A DNA stretch of 64,000 nucleotides from Anabaena lutea FACHB-196. GTDB taxonomy: Bacteria > Cyanobacteriota > Cyanobacteriia > Cyanobacteriales > Nostocaceae. Position 1 is the first letter of the stretch. Each line of letters opens with the position of its first letter. The notes beneath the pieces were generated by a model. That model worked only from the letters and a program-made list of their open reading frames with translations. It was not told the origin of the DNA and made no database searches. The DNA lies in the NCBI RefSeq assembly GCF_014698305.1, contig NZ_JACJST010000016.1:62001-126000 (forward strand), in the 5' to 3' direction. Shown here one piece after another: positions 41,704-50,880 of the stretch. The position numbers and the translations under genes are program-made.

Positions 41704-41937
41704 TCAAGGTTGGAGTACATATATTCTGTTTTCGCAGTCAAACACAAACATTCCGACGATAATAGATATTCTTTTGCCAGAATCTTTGCTGACAATGCGA
41801 AACTGACGACATTTTGCCAGGTACTGGCTTTCATGAAGACCTTGATCTAGTTTCTCATTTGCAGGTAAAGTATGAGTACCTAGGGAAAAATTGGCAACAG
41901 AAGTTAAACCTTCTAGTCTGGATGACGCGCAATTCAC
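41704..41937 (-). CDS. hypothetical 77-aa ORF upstream of pipX
   Basis: Not recognised. It ends 7 bp before the pipX start and is on the same strand, which would suit a coupled gene. 'KCRQFRIVSKDSGKRISIIVGMFVFDCENRIYVLQP' could be a beta-rich fold. Codon evidence is weak and it may be chance. Confidence 0.25.
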   Translation of the reverse strand: MNCASSRLEGLTSVANFSLGTHTLPANEKLDQGLHESQYLAKCRQFRIVSKDSGKRISIIVGMFVFDCENRIYVLQP

Positions 41938-42331
41938 AAATCATGGGGTACTACTAGACAGGGAGATTTACCTGCTGATTTGTTCACAGATTCCCAGGAG
42001 GAAAGCGCCTTTGAAGTTCCGAAGAGTGAAGAAAACCAGCTTTCGGACTTCTCGTTGCACAAGCTTCTTTCCATCCTGCCATAATTCTCGCTTTATGGTG
42101 CAAATAATAGTCAAAGTAATTGATAATTCTTAATTCGTAATAGTGCCGAACGCAGGCTACGCCAACGTAGTTGCAATCATGAGAAGCTTTTACTCTCTTA
42201 ATCACGTTGTTTTAGATTGCGCTTGGTATAAGAATTACTCAAATCTACTTACCCACAAAAAAAGTTGCGACAACGGAACTAAACTTGTTGCAGCAACTGT
42301 TGTTTTAAAATTACTAAGTCTGGAAATTAAT
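41938..42331. other. 394-bp region with no convincing gene
   Basis: Separates pipX from the end of the biosynthetic locus. Holds an ATTCTTAATTCGTAATAGTGCC-type repeat (about 42126-42150), also found at 63918-63950. ORFs on either strand lack recognisable character. Confidence 0.4.
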
Positions 42332-44209
42332 TTAACTTTGGGAATTACCTAGATTTGCTTTTAGAGAAGCAAAATTTTTACCACCCAGTTCAATTTGATC
42401 TGCCACACATCCATATTTTAACCTATCAACTAGATACTCTACATCATGAGCAATAAAATTTGTGCCATGATCAGGTTCTATTAAACTCACTAAATTGATA
42501 TTTTTTATTTTTTGATTAGCTAAATTAGAGAAGCCTAAAAAATTCAATACTCCTGATTCATATGTGCCACAGGGTACTGACGGATTAGTTACACCAACGC
42601 AATATTCATGTTCTTGAAACCAATCAAATGCAGGATAACCATGAAAGTGAACAATTGGCGCACCATTTTCAATTAATTCCGGTGTATACAGAGCAGCAGA
42701 AAGACTAATTGCCAGCATAACATAGATATCATAAGAAGGTTTAACATCTATTTTCTGCTGCTGCATTTTTATTGGTAATTGCAGGTATAATTTATCTTGC
42801 AACCCAATGCGGATAATATCTTTTTCAATATTTAAATCGGTTTTATTCGAGCCTGAACGAGAACTCACTAGCCAAATATCAGGAATTTGCTTAAATACAT
42901 ATTCTCCATCAATAATGATTTTGATATAACGTCTACTTGCTTCATTTTGGCGAACTTCATTACTACTAAATCCAGGAACTGGCAATAAATTCTCCCACTC
43001 ATAATTAGTTATTTCTGGTTTTCCTACATAGTGAGGAGGTTCTGCATAAGCTACAAAACCATAAGAGACTCCTGTTCTACCATTGACGATGATGTTGACA
43101 ATATCTCTGTGAGACTTTCTTTTCAGAACTTCAGCCAGCTTAAAACCAGCCGGAAATAAATCAGTTGAGGCTAATTCTCGTCCTAAATTTACTAAATTGG
43201 TAGCATATTTAGATATATGAGGATTATAGGTTCCTATTTCAAATCGACTCATTAATAGTGGGGCTATGGGAACGAAAACTTTAGGAATTAGGGATTTGGA
43301 GACAAAATTATCTAGTTCAGATTTAGAAAAAATAGAATCTGATAGATTCATGTTCAGGATAGAAATCTGATTAGTAGATACGCCTAGCACAATTTGTGAA
43401 AATGTTCTAATCAATGTGTTGATGCCAATGCTAATTTTTTCTTTGTATGGTGTAATTGGATTCACAAATTTATGATCTATTTCACTGAGAATAATTACTT
43501 GTGTATTTGTCGGATCTTCAACATACTTAGCTGCATGATCTTCAGCCCAACTACTCAATTTAGCAATTTGCACAACTGACATTTGGCGATTTTTTGCCAG
43601 CCAGCGAGAAGAAAATATATATATACTCTCCGCTATAAATATGCCTATTTTCCTGAGCCAAGAATTCGGTCTTTCGATATCTATAACTGCATTAATTTCT
43701 GCTTTCACTCCTCTCAGCTTGAAGGAGATTTTTTTGTTAAGTATGGGAATTTTAATATCATAAAAAAAATCTGTTGTAGCTTCCTGCCAAGGAAGAACTT
43801 TAACACCAAAGTTTTTGAGTTTAACTGCTAATTCTTGACGGAATTTAATAATTATTAGATTTTGATAACCATTAGGTAAAGGTCTAAATGTAACACTGAG
43901 GTTTTCAGCCATCAATTTAGGGTTAATAATTGGTGGTTGATATGCTAGAGGTGATTCTCCGGCAAAGCCACCAATTAACCTGCCAATAGTTTCTAAGCTA
44001 ATTCCCTGACTCAGAGGCTCAGATGCACATTTAGTTGTGATATTCATTTCCTGTATTAATGCCAGAATATCTGCTTTATAAGCGGCTATTTCTGCCTCTA
44101 CTTCTGGTGTGATTACACCCTTGGGAGAGCGAATATTTAGTTTAGTATTTTCTACCCAAAATTGAACACCTTGTTGAGTCAGTTTCGCCAGAATATCGGA
44201 TGCATTCAT
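42332..44209 (-). CDS. unknown 625-aa protein with N-terminal TubC-like NRPS docking domain
   Basis: Residues 1-55, 'ASDILAKLTQQGVQFWVENTKLNIRSPKGVITPEV' plus 'IAAYKADILALIQE', are a TubC-type docking domain, normally the N-terminus of an NRPS/PKS module. The remaining ~570 residues match no family I recognise. No TM helix is visible. Possible motifs in the C-terminal third are 'IVHFHGYPAFDWF' and 'SLIEPDHGTNFIAHDVEYLVDRL' (His/Asp-rich, conceivably hydrolase-like). It is the last gene of the PKS operon, behind a terminator-like hairpin. A GGGAG ribosome-binding site precedes the ATG. Role in docking to the ACP or PKS is inferred. Confidence 0.6.
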   Translation of the reverse strand: MNASDILAKLTQQGVQFWVENTKLNIRSPKGVITPEVEAEIAAYKADILALIQEMNITTKCASEPLSQGISLETIGRLIGGFAGESPLAYQPPIINPKLMAENLSVTFRPLPNGYQNLIIIKFRQELAVKLKNFGVKVLPWQEATTDFFYDIKIPILNKKISFKLRGVKAEINAVIDIERPNSWLRKIGIFIAESIYIFSSRWLAKNRQMSVVQIAKLSSWAEDHAAKYVEDPTNTQVIILSEIDHKFVNPITPYKEKISIGINTLIRTFSQIVLGVSTNQISILNMNLSDSIFSKSELDNFVSKSLIPKVFVPIAPLLMSRFEIGTYNPHISKYATNLVNLGRELASTDLFPAGFKLAEVLKRKSHRDIVNIIVNGRTGVSYGFVAYAEPPHYVGKPEITNYEWENLLPVPGFSSNEVRQNEASRRYIKIIIDGEYVFKQIPDIWLVSSRSGSNKTDLNIEKDIIRIGLQDKLYLQLPIKMQQQKIDVKPSYDIYVMLAISLSAALYTPELIENGAPIVHFHGYPAFDWFQEHEYCVGVTNPSVPCGTYESGVLNFLGFSNLANQKIKNINLVSLIEPDHGTNFIAHDVEYLVDRLKYGCVADQIELGGKNFASLKANLGNSQS

Positions 44210-44239
44210 TACTAAATCTCCCAGTTTTTAAGGAAGTAC

Positions 44240-44306
44240 AAAGAAGAGAAAAAAAGAAGACACTTCACGGGAACGGTTTTCCCCCAATCCTGCGAAGTGT
44301 CCGTCT
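44240..44306 (-). terminator. intrinsic terminator / possible attenuator between ACP and docking-domain genes
   Basis: Arms GACACTTC (44259-44266) and GAAGTGTC (44294-44301) with a nested GGGAA/TTCCC stem. On the minus strand, the hairpin is followed by TTCTTTTTTTCTCTTC. Only about 30 bp remain to the next ATG, too little for a separate promoter and leader, so transcription of the last gene probably depends on read-through. Confidence 0.6.
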
Positions 44307-44347
44307 TAGAGGAGGAAAAAACTTAAAATTCTTTATTGCTTTAGATG

Positions 44348-44389
44348 CATAGTAGTTGATAGTTATGTAGCTAATTATGCACTACTATG
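44348..44389. promoter_or_regulatory. inverted repeat CATAGTAGT...ACTACTATG (operator candidate)
   Basis: Nine-bp perfect arms with a 24-26 nt spacer, just after the ACP gene and upstream of the docking-domain gene. Essentially the same arms occur at 47739-47787 before the PfaD-like gene. Shared position and sequence suggest a regulator site or a structured leader. Confidence 0.45.
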
Positions 44390-44394
44390 AGAGT

Positions 44395-44700
44395 TTATAT
44401 CTGCAAAATCTCGGTTTGGGAATTTTCCAATTCTTCAGCTAACCGTTGAGCAAGTTCTTCAATAGTAGGGTAGTACCAAAGATGGATAAGAGACAACTTA
44501 AATCCCATCATTTTCTCGGCTTTACTAGCAAGAGTCATTGCTTGTGCTGAATCTAAACCGTAGCTATCTAAAGGTTCTCGAATATCTATTTCCTCTGGAT
44601 TGACTCCCAATAAAGAAGAAATTTGAGAAACCAGCCAAGCTTGAATTTCTAAAGTAGAGTAAGCTGGTGCTTTGTGGGAATTAGAAAGAGAATTACTCAT
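44395..44700 (-). CDS. acyl carrier protein
   Basis: 101 aa. 'EEIDIREPLDSYGLDSAQAMTLASKAEKMMGFKLSLIHLWYYPTIEELAQRLAEEL' is a full ACP four-helix fold with the phosphopantetheine Ser51 in 'GLDSAQA'. ATG begins directly after the acyltransferase stop (TAAATG), so the two are co-translated. It probably carries the acyl chain between the PKS and the acyltransferase. A pantetheinyl transferase is not in the window. Confidence 0.9.
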   Translation of the reverse strand: MSNSLSNSHKAPAYSTLEIQAWLVSQISSLLGVNPEEIDIREPLDSYGLDSAQAMTLASKAEKMMGFKLSLIHLWYYPTIEELAQRLAEELENSQTEILQI

Positions 44701-46029
44701 TTATGTACCTCTAAGTTGTAAAGAATTAAACGTGACATCAGAGATAAGATTAATAACATTTGTGACAAGTGATTCCATTGTTTTTTGGCTAATTGAAGGC
44801 TGAGAAAATACAAAATTTAGTAGCATCTTCCCCTGAAACGTGGCAACATGAATAACCAAAACACCTGCATACAAACTATGGGAAGCGGCAAAACTAATTT
44901 CTTCTAGTTCTAATTCCCCATAAGCTGCGGGGATATTTACTTTGCCAATATTAGATACTGAAACTGTAGCAGCTATTTGTTTGGGAAAAATCAAACTAAA
45001 GTCTATAAGTTGTTTAGCAATTAATATCATGTTAAAGATATCTTGACGCTTGATTCCAGCTTCTAGATTGTGCTTAACTTCCCGTGCTAAATCCCAGAAA
45101 GATGTATTGGGTTTTATGCGGTGAAATCCCATCATCGATGTGGCTAAAACAGCCAGATTTTCTTCATTAACTTTAGGTTGCAGTCGTTTTCGTAAATCAA
45201 GATATGATAAGCAGTTTACTCGCACATCTTTTTGATGATTTTTGAGAATTTTTCTGGCTACTGCAAACATGAGAATGGCAGATAAAGCACTGTGTACTGT
45301 GGTATTTTCCTGCCGACAGCGCTGAACAAATTTTTGAGTTAATTCTCTGTCTATCTGTCTGTGAATAATAGCAGAATGACGCTGAGAGATGGAGACATAT
45401 TTTTCAAATCCTAATGTTTGTGGTTGATTCCATATTTTATAAAATCCAAGTTTTAAAAAACATAAAAATCCGCTAATCTTACCTATAAAACCCTGTTTAG
45501 ATTTAGGTATTAGGGTTTCAATAGGTTGCAAAGGTTCTAATCTTTTAACTGGTTGAATGGGTTCACTAGATGTAAGCCTTTGATAATAATTCAAGATTTC
45601 TGAATGTAGTTGAATGCTAGATAAGCCGTCGGAAATTGCATGGTGTAGAGTTGTAATCAAGTAACTAATTTTTTGCTCATTGAGGATATGCACAAGCACT
45701 ACTCGCATCAGAGATTTACTACTATCAATTTCCTGGTTCATCTCTTCATTAACAACTTCTTGCCAATGTTCCTCATTTATATGATTAACAATTCGTAAAC
45801 CAATTTTTTCTGTACCTGCGGTTTGAAAATAAAAACATTTTCGGAAATGAAGAATGTGTGAATTTAAACGAGGATGACGATACTGAACAATGTCTAAAGA
45901 TTGCCTGAGAACTGCTGCTTGGAAATCACCTTTAATGCGGCTAATAGTAACTAAATTCCATGTTTTAGCACGTCTATTAAGGATTTCCATCGCTTGTTCT
46001 ACATTGCCCAATTTTCTGTCGCTGGACAT
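44701..46029 (-). CDS. condensation-domain / PapA-like acyltransferase
   Basis: 442 aa stand-alone. The catalytic 'LHHAISDGLSS' (HHxxxDG, 129-135) and the later structural 'NVSNIGKVNIP'-like DFGWG-region are those of condensation/WS-DGAT-like enzymes (chloramphenicol-acetyltransferase fold). They form esters or amides from ACP-bound acyl groups. Located between the PfaD-like reductase and the ACP, so it probably offloads or esterifies the PKS chain. The acceptor (sugar, amine, glycerol) is unknown. Confidence 0.75.
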   Translation of the reverse strand: MSSDRKLGNVEQAMEILNRRAKTWNLVTISRIKGDFQAAVLRQSLDIVQYRHPRLNSHILHFRKCFYFQTAGTEKIGLRIVNHINEEHWQEVVNEEMNQEIDSSKSLMRVVLVHILNEQKISYLITTLHHAISDGLSSIQLHSEILNYYQRLTSSEPIQPVKRLEPLQPIETLIPKSKQGFIGKISGFLCFLKLGFYKIWNQPQTLGFEKYVSISQRHSAIIHRQIDRELTQKFVQRCRQENTTVHSALSAILMFAVARKILKNHQKDVRVNCLSYLDLRKRLQPKVNEENLAVLATSMMGFHRIKPNTSFWDLAREVKHNLEAGIKRQDIFNMILIAKQLIDFSLIFPKQIAATVSVSNIGKVNIPAAYGELELEEISFAASHSLYAGVLVIHVATFQGKMLLNFVFSQPSISQKTMESLVTNVINLISDVTFNSLQLRGT

Positions 46030-46040
46030 ATTTATAAACC

Positions 46041-47690
46041 TTATGGACGATATTGACTGTATTCATCTGGAATTTTTAATCCTTGAATTTTTAAACTTTG
46101 AATGCGGTATAGAAATGCTGCTCCTGTCATAATATGGTCAGCAATATCTACCACTTTGCGATTTTTGGATTCAGACAAATAGGAACCTCTTACCCAATCA
46201 TTAAAGCTACCCATTGCTGGACCACACCAAATTTGATAATCAATTTCTCGACCTTTTTCACCAGTATTAGACCAGCGGGAAGATAATCCCAGATACCAGC
46301 GAAAAATTAAAGCCATTTTCAGCTTAGAATTACTCAGTGCTTTACTTAATTTTTCTGGGTTACGTTGAGATAAATAAGCAACAGTTTCTTGCCAAACTTC
46401 TTGTACGGTCTTTTTCAGAATTTGCTTTTCTAATTTTTCGCGTTCTGCTGGGGGAATCTCTTCAATTGAGTTATAGTTTTTGTATAATTCTAATAATTTT
46501 TGAGCGCGGAGAGGAAAGAGTGTTCCACGTTTGAGAACTTGCAATTTTACTCCCATTTCAAACATATCTGCTGCGGGAGCCATCATCACATCAGCCATTT
46601 CTGATTGAGCTAGTAATTCTTTGGTATATTCAGAAGTTCCAGCTTCAATACAAGATTGATTAATAGAGCCAGTGACTACATAAGCTGCACCCATCATAAA
46701 GGCAGCTAATGCTGATTGTGGGGTAGAAATTCCACCTGCTACACCAATCCTTACTGGTTGTTGATAACAATATTTAGTTTGAATTTCATCTCGCAATTCC
46801 AAAATAGAAGGTAATAAACAAATGAGCGGACGATTATCTGTATGACCTCCAGAATCTGCTTCTACAGTAATATCATCAGCCATAGGAATTTTTTCGGCAA
46901 GAGTGGCTTGTAATTCACTAATAAGACCTTGTTGAACTAATTGTTTGAGAATTTTTACGGGAGCAGGTTGAAGAAATTTAGTTGCAACTTCTCGACGTGA
47001 AATTTTAGCGATGACTTTATTTTTGATTTCGATTTGATTGGCTGAATTTAAACTTAGTCCTGCGGCTCGATAGTAAACGATGTTATCAGTCAAATCTAAA
47101 AATGCAGAAGCTTCAATTATTCTGACTTGATATTGGAGATATAAATCAACGCTACGGCGTTCAATGGCTGGTTCACTAGGACTATGGAGTAAGTTAAAAG
47201 CGTAAGGTTTTTGCTGTAAAGCTTGTTGAATGCGGTTAATGGCTGATTCGACACGGTGAGGAGATAAACCTCCTGCACCAAATGAACTTAAAATTCTCTC
47301 TTTTCCCAGCGCAATTACTAATTCTTCGGAAGCAATTCCCTGAGCCATTGCACCTGTAGCGTAGGCATATTTTACCCCATAAAAATCAATAAAGCTGGGA
47401 TCACCTAATTGTTGAATTGATAAGGATGGGATAGTAATCAGGGTTTCTATTTGGTGTTTTTTAACATCATTAATAGGAACTATATGTCCTTCATTGGTAA
47501 CGCCAATCTGCTCTTCTTTCTTGACTATATAACATGGTTTTTCTAAATTCCTCAGTTTAGATTTAATCCCTTCTGCATCAAATGAAACAGCATTTATATT
47601 TCCTTGCCACGGTTGGTGATTGTGGCTAAATACAGGAGATATTTTTATTGAATTATTGGGCTTTTCTAGGATAGTTTCTGTGTTGAACAC
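46041..47690 (-). CDS. PfaD-like trans-acting enoyl reductase (FMN, nitronate-monooxygenase-like)
   Basis: 549 aa TIM-barrel. 'SSFGAGGLSPHRVESAI', 'ITVEADSGGHTDNRP' (278-288) and 'RIGVAGGISTPQSALAAF' are the PfaD/omega-3 PKS enoyl-reductase signature. It reduces the ACP-bound enoyl intermediate in trans, so the PKS product is at least partly saturated. Start is GTG at 47690 with CCAGAGG 9-13 nt upstream. An inverted repeat lies 50-100 bp before the start. Confidence 0.9.
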   Translation of the reverse strand: MFNTETILEKPNNSIKISPVFSHNHQPWQGNINAVSFDAEGIKSKLRNLEKPCYIVKKEEQIGVTNEGHIVPINDVKKHQIETLITIPSLSIQQLGDPSFIDFYGVKYAYATGAMAQGIASEELVIALGKERILSSFGAGGLSPHRVESAINRIQQALQQKPYAFNLLHSPSEPAIERRSVDLYLQYQVRIIEASAFLDLTDNIVYYRAAGLSLNSANQIEIKNKVIAKISRREVATKFLQPAPVKILKQLVQQGLISELQATLAEKIPMADDITVEADSGGHTDNRPLICLLPSILELRDEIQTKYCYQQPVRIGVAGGISTPQSALAAFMMGAAYVVTGSINQSCIEAGTSEYTKELLAQSEMADVMMAPAADMFEMGVKLQVLKRGTLFPLRAQKLLELYKNYNSIEEIPPAEREKLEKQILKKTVQEVWQETVAYLSQRNPEKLSKALSNSKLKMALIFRWYLGLSSRWSNTGEKGREIDYQIWCGPAMGSFNDWVRGSYLSESKNRKVVDIADHIMTGAAFLYRIQSLKIQGLKIPDEYSQYRP

Positions 47691-47738
47691 GTTAGTAGAC
47701 CTCTGGAAAATCTAATTGGTATGATTGGGCTTTTCATC

Positions 47739-47787
47739 TCATAGTAGATATTGTCGTAAAGACGTTTTGGACTTTACTCTACTATGA
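47739..47787. promoter_or_regulatory. inverted repeat TCATAGTAGA...TCTACTATGA
   Basis: Perfect 10-bp arms, 29-nt spacer, 50 bp upstream of the PfaD-like gene. Same arm sequence as the site at 44348-44389. Could be an operator or a leader hairpin. Confidence 0.45.
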
Positions 47788-47830
47788 ATCTCTATATAAG
47801 AATCATCAATGCTATCTGATTTTAAGTTTT

Positions 47831-47856
47831 GTAGGGTGGGCAATGCCCACCTTACT
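47831..47856. repeat. GTAGGGTGGGCAATGCCCACC palindromic repeat
   Basis: One of three copies in the window (others about 31057 and 58606). GTGGGCA/TGCCCAC arms with a single centre base. It sits just after the PfaB-like gene and may act as a transcript end or a processing stem. Confidence 0.65.
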
Positions 47857-47887
47857 AGGAGAATCATTGCGGAGGTTATGAATACCT

Positions 47888-50668
47888 TTAAAACGTCCGC
47901 TTATAAAAGTCTATTTGTTGCTGAATTAAGAGATTTATTTGCTGTAGTGATTCTTGGCGAGACTTTAATAAGAAACTGTGGGTTTTAGTCATGAGCGCAT
48001 TGTTATCACTCATTTTTTGTTGGTGATGTTTGCGTAAATTTGGAAGAGGGGATAAAGTTGACTTCCAGATTTTATGGGGATAAAAATTCAAAGATTGATT
48101 TTGATGCTGCGGGGTTTTTTCTAATTTGAGATTTGGCTGATTATCTGTTGAACAAGGAATGTACAAAGGTGATAAATCTAATTCAACTCGATGACTGATG
48201 AGTTTACCTAAGGCTCTAATAATTGAGGTATGGTCATCTACGCCTCTTTTATTTATAGATACGGCGACGTGTTCTTTTTGCTTGAGGGTTTCACCAATCC
48301 ATCTGGAGCAGTTACCACCAACGCCTACTTCAATAAATATTCTGTAGTTGTCTTGGTAGACCCGGTTAATTAAGCGAGGAAAATCAAGTTCTTGACAAAG
48401 AGATTTCGCTATGTTGTTGCCAATTGTTTGGCTATCGATGGTAATTGGTTCATATTCGGCGGCAGAATAAAAAGTCAAATTGGGGATGTTTTGAACGGGT
48501 AAAGTGTTGATTTTCTGGAGTTCATTATATTCAGAGCGCATGGGATCGCAATGAATTACATGATCGATAGAAGTGGGAAAAGCATCACAATTTAGTTGTT
48601 GAATTACTCTTTGACAAGCTTGTGTTTCTCCAGCTATTACAACTTCTTCAGGTGTGTTAATTAAAGGTATATAAACACGTTTTTCATGTTTGATAGCTTC
48701 CCTGACTTGGGATACTGGACACATGAGAATGTAGTTACTCCAGAATTCTGGATTTTGATCATCTAATGGTAATCCCCAAGATTGACGAACGGCATTTTTG
48801 GGGCCGGATAGCTGGGTTTTAAAAAGGGGTGATGAATTTAAGTAATCACTGGTTTCTTTAAAGCTAGTCCAGACACCTTGAGCTAACATCATGCTGGTTT
48901 CGCCGAGGCTGTAACCAAAGGCGCATTGGTGCTGGATTTGGAAATAATTTTTGAGAATTGCGGTTATGAGTCCAGCAAAGCCAACTTCTGATTCCAGCAT
49001 TGCTACTGGGTCATCAATTAATTGCTGTTCTAAGGCTTCTAATTGTCTATTTGATAATTTATTGATGCTGCGGGGATAAAGAAGTTTTTCAATGTTAGCA
49101 ACGCGGTTATAAACACTCTTAACAATTGTGTCCTCGTAAAGTTGAGGAAACATATGAAATAAATTACGGCATAGTCCAATATAAGAAGTGAAGGAACCAG
49201 AGTAAACAAAGGCAACTTTACCAATTTTTCCTTGAGGTTTGGGTGTAAAATAACTTCCAATAGGGGTTTGCCAGTCTTTGCCAGTATCAAAAGCAACTGT
49301 AACACCTGGAATTGCTCGCTGAATTTCTCGTGTTAATTCATCTTGATTGCGTCCTAAAATTGCTAAAGCGTAGGTTGCTGTTTGATGCTTTTGAAATTCC
49401 CTAAAGTTCTGACTAGCGGTGTGAGATAAGGAGAGGGAATCTTGGAGAGTTTGTTGTAGTCTATTTAGCTGCTCTAATAGAGAAGAGCGATCGCAAGCAG
49501 CCAGAGCAAAGAGATAATATGGTATTTGCTCTAAATATCGACTGTGACGTTCTATCTGACTGGGTTCTTCTGATAAAATTACGTGTACATAACTGCCATC
49601 TAACTCCAAACTATTCACAGCAGCTATTCTTTTGTCCGCACCTGGTTCTACAAACCAAGGTTTAGATTGTGTCGCTACATAAAAGGGACTTTCACTCCAC
49701 ACCTGGGGCTGTTTGGGACTAGACCACTGGGGAACTGCGGGAATATAGCGGTGATATAAACAAAGTGCTGTTTTAATGAGACTGATAATTCCTGAAGCAG
49801 CGTGAGTATGACCAATATTAGCTTTGACACTACCTACTGCACAATTTAATTTTGCGTTTGTAGTTCCATAAGCTTGAATTAAACCTTGAATTTCCGCATC
49901 ATCTTGTTGAGGAATACCACTAGCGCAAAGTTCCAAATAGCCAATATCTTGAGGTTGAATATCTGCAAGATTAAAAGCCATTTCACAAGCTTGGGTAACT
50001 GCTTCTGAGTTGTGTAGGGAATTCTGCACCACACTCAAACCATCAATTACTGCATATATGCGGTGATGTTTTTGTTTGGCTGTTTCGTGGAGTTGCAAAA
50101 CTACAGCACCTGCACCTTCTCCGACGAGAATACCATCAGCTTTTTGGTCATAACTAAGGGTATTTACACCTGTGACGTGATTTTTCTCCCTAGCAAAATC
50201 CATTGCTGCAACTAAAACAGCATCTACTTGCTGATTAATTAATAGCTTTTGTGCCAAATGTAAGGCAGAAAAAACTGAATTCTCTTCACCAAAAGCAGGA
50301 CTAGTAGCATCCCAAAGACGGGAAATATAACTGGCTAATTTATTGGGTTTATTACCTTGGGGTGTACTCACCATGATCACTGCTATTTTTGTTTCTGGTT
50401 GCAGTTTTGCATCTTGGAGAGTACGAGCAGCCACCTTCAGCATTAACAGTTGTTGAAGTGGAAGTTGATTAATTTCCTCTGGAGTAATTGGTAAATTGCA
50501 AAGATCAATTAAAGGTAATCGTTCATTGGCATAATTGGCAGAAACAAAATACTGCTTACCTTCATAAATGCAGCGTTCAAAAGCATCCAATTCCTGACAA
50601 CCACCAGTATAGCAATCCATCCCCACAATTGCCATTTTTCGAGATTGATTTTGGTGAAATTCTTTCAT
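47888..50668 (-). CDS. PfaB-like PKS subunit: inactive KS plus acyltransferase
   Basis: 926 aa. N-terminal ketosynthase-like domain lacks the active-site Cys (the DxACSS block is replaced by 'FGEENSVFSAL', 127-136) and one catalytic His is Cys248 ('ELCASGIPQQD'). The third motif 'KANIGHTHA' (His287) remains. This is a chain-length-factor-like KS. The AT domain (about 485-790) has intact 'FGYSLGET' (Ser587). The ~100-aa C-terminal tail ends in a helix 'SRQESLQQINLLIQQQIDFY' resembling the linker of the large PKS, so it may be an interaction element. Matches the PfaB layout. Confidence 0.85.
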   Translation of the reverse strand: MKEFHQNQSRKMAIVGMDCYTGGCQELDAFERCIYEGKQYFVSANYANERLPLIDLCNLPITPEEINQLPLQQLLMLKVAARTLQDAKLQPETKIAVIMVSTPQGNKPNKLASYISRLWDATSPAFGEENSVFSALHLAQKLLINQQVDAVLVAAMDFAREKNHVTGVNTLSYDQKADGILVGEGAGAVVLQLHETAKQKHHRIYAVIDGLSVVQNSLHNSEAVTQACEMAFNLADIQPQDIGYLELCASGIPQQDDAEIQGLIQAYGTTNAKLNCAVGSVKANIGHTHAASGIISLIKTALCLYHRYIPAVPQWSSPKQPQVWSESPFYVATQSKPWFVEPGADKRIAAVNSLELDGSYVHVILSEEPSQIERHSRYLEQIPYYLFALAACDRSSLLEQLNRLQQTLQDSLSLSHTASQNFREFQKHQTATYALAILGRNQDELTREIQRAIPGVTVAFDTGKDWQTPIGSYFTPKPQGKIGKVAFVYSGSFTSYIGLCRNLFHMFPQLYEDTIVKSVYNRVANIEKLLYPRSINKLSNRQLEALEQQLIDDPVAMLESEVGFAGLITAILKNYFQIQHQCAFGYSLGETSMMLAQGVWTSFKETSDYLNSSPLFKTQLSGPKNAVRQSWGLPLDDQNPEFWSNYILMCPVSQVREAIKHEKRVYIPLINTPEEVVIAGETQACQRVIQQLNCDAFPTSIDHVIHCDPMRSEYNELQKINTLPVQNIPNLTFYSAAEYEPITIDSQTIGNNIAKSLCQELDFPRLINRVYQDNYRIFIEVGVGGNCSRWIGETLKQKEHVAVSINKRGVDDHTSIIRALGKLISHRVELDLSPLYIPCSTDNQPNLKLEKTPQHQNQSLNFYPHKIWKSTLSPLPNLRKHHQQKMSDNNALMTKTHSFLLKSRQESLQQINLLIQQQIDFYKRTF

Positions 50669-50740
50669 TATTATTCTCCATTATGTTGCAATCTAGTTCA
50701 GTTAAGGCTAGAGTCTGTCATCAAAATCATTTTTTTAACT

Positions 50741-50845
50741 AACCACAGAGACACAGAGAAGCCAGTGCATTGCGAAGGACATTTGCAGACCAAACTCTTG
50801 ATTCCTCTTTGCGCCTCTGCGTCTCTGCGTGAGACAAAAAAATGC
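50741..50845. repeat. paired ACCACAGAGACACAGAG / CTCTGCGTCTCTGCGTGAG repeat
   Basis: Two oppositely oriented copies of the dispersed repeat also at 4183 and 8704, forming a ~100-bp imperfect stem between the PfaA-like and PfaB-like genes. Confidence 0.65.
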
Positions 50846-50880
50846 GGTTCATTTACCCAAAAATCTGCGGTTAAAAATCC

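Noticed and set aside
41891-42352. Plus-strand ORFs of 69-80 aa downstream of the PKS locus
   Set aside because: No family resemblance, no ribosome-binding site and repeat-derived sequence in part.
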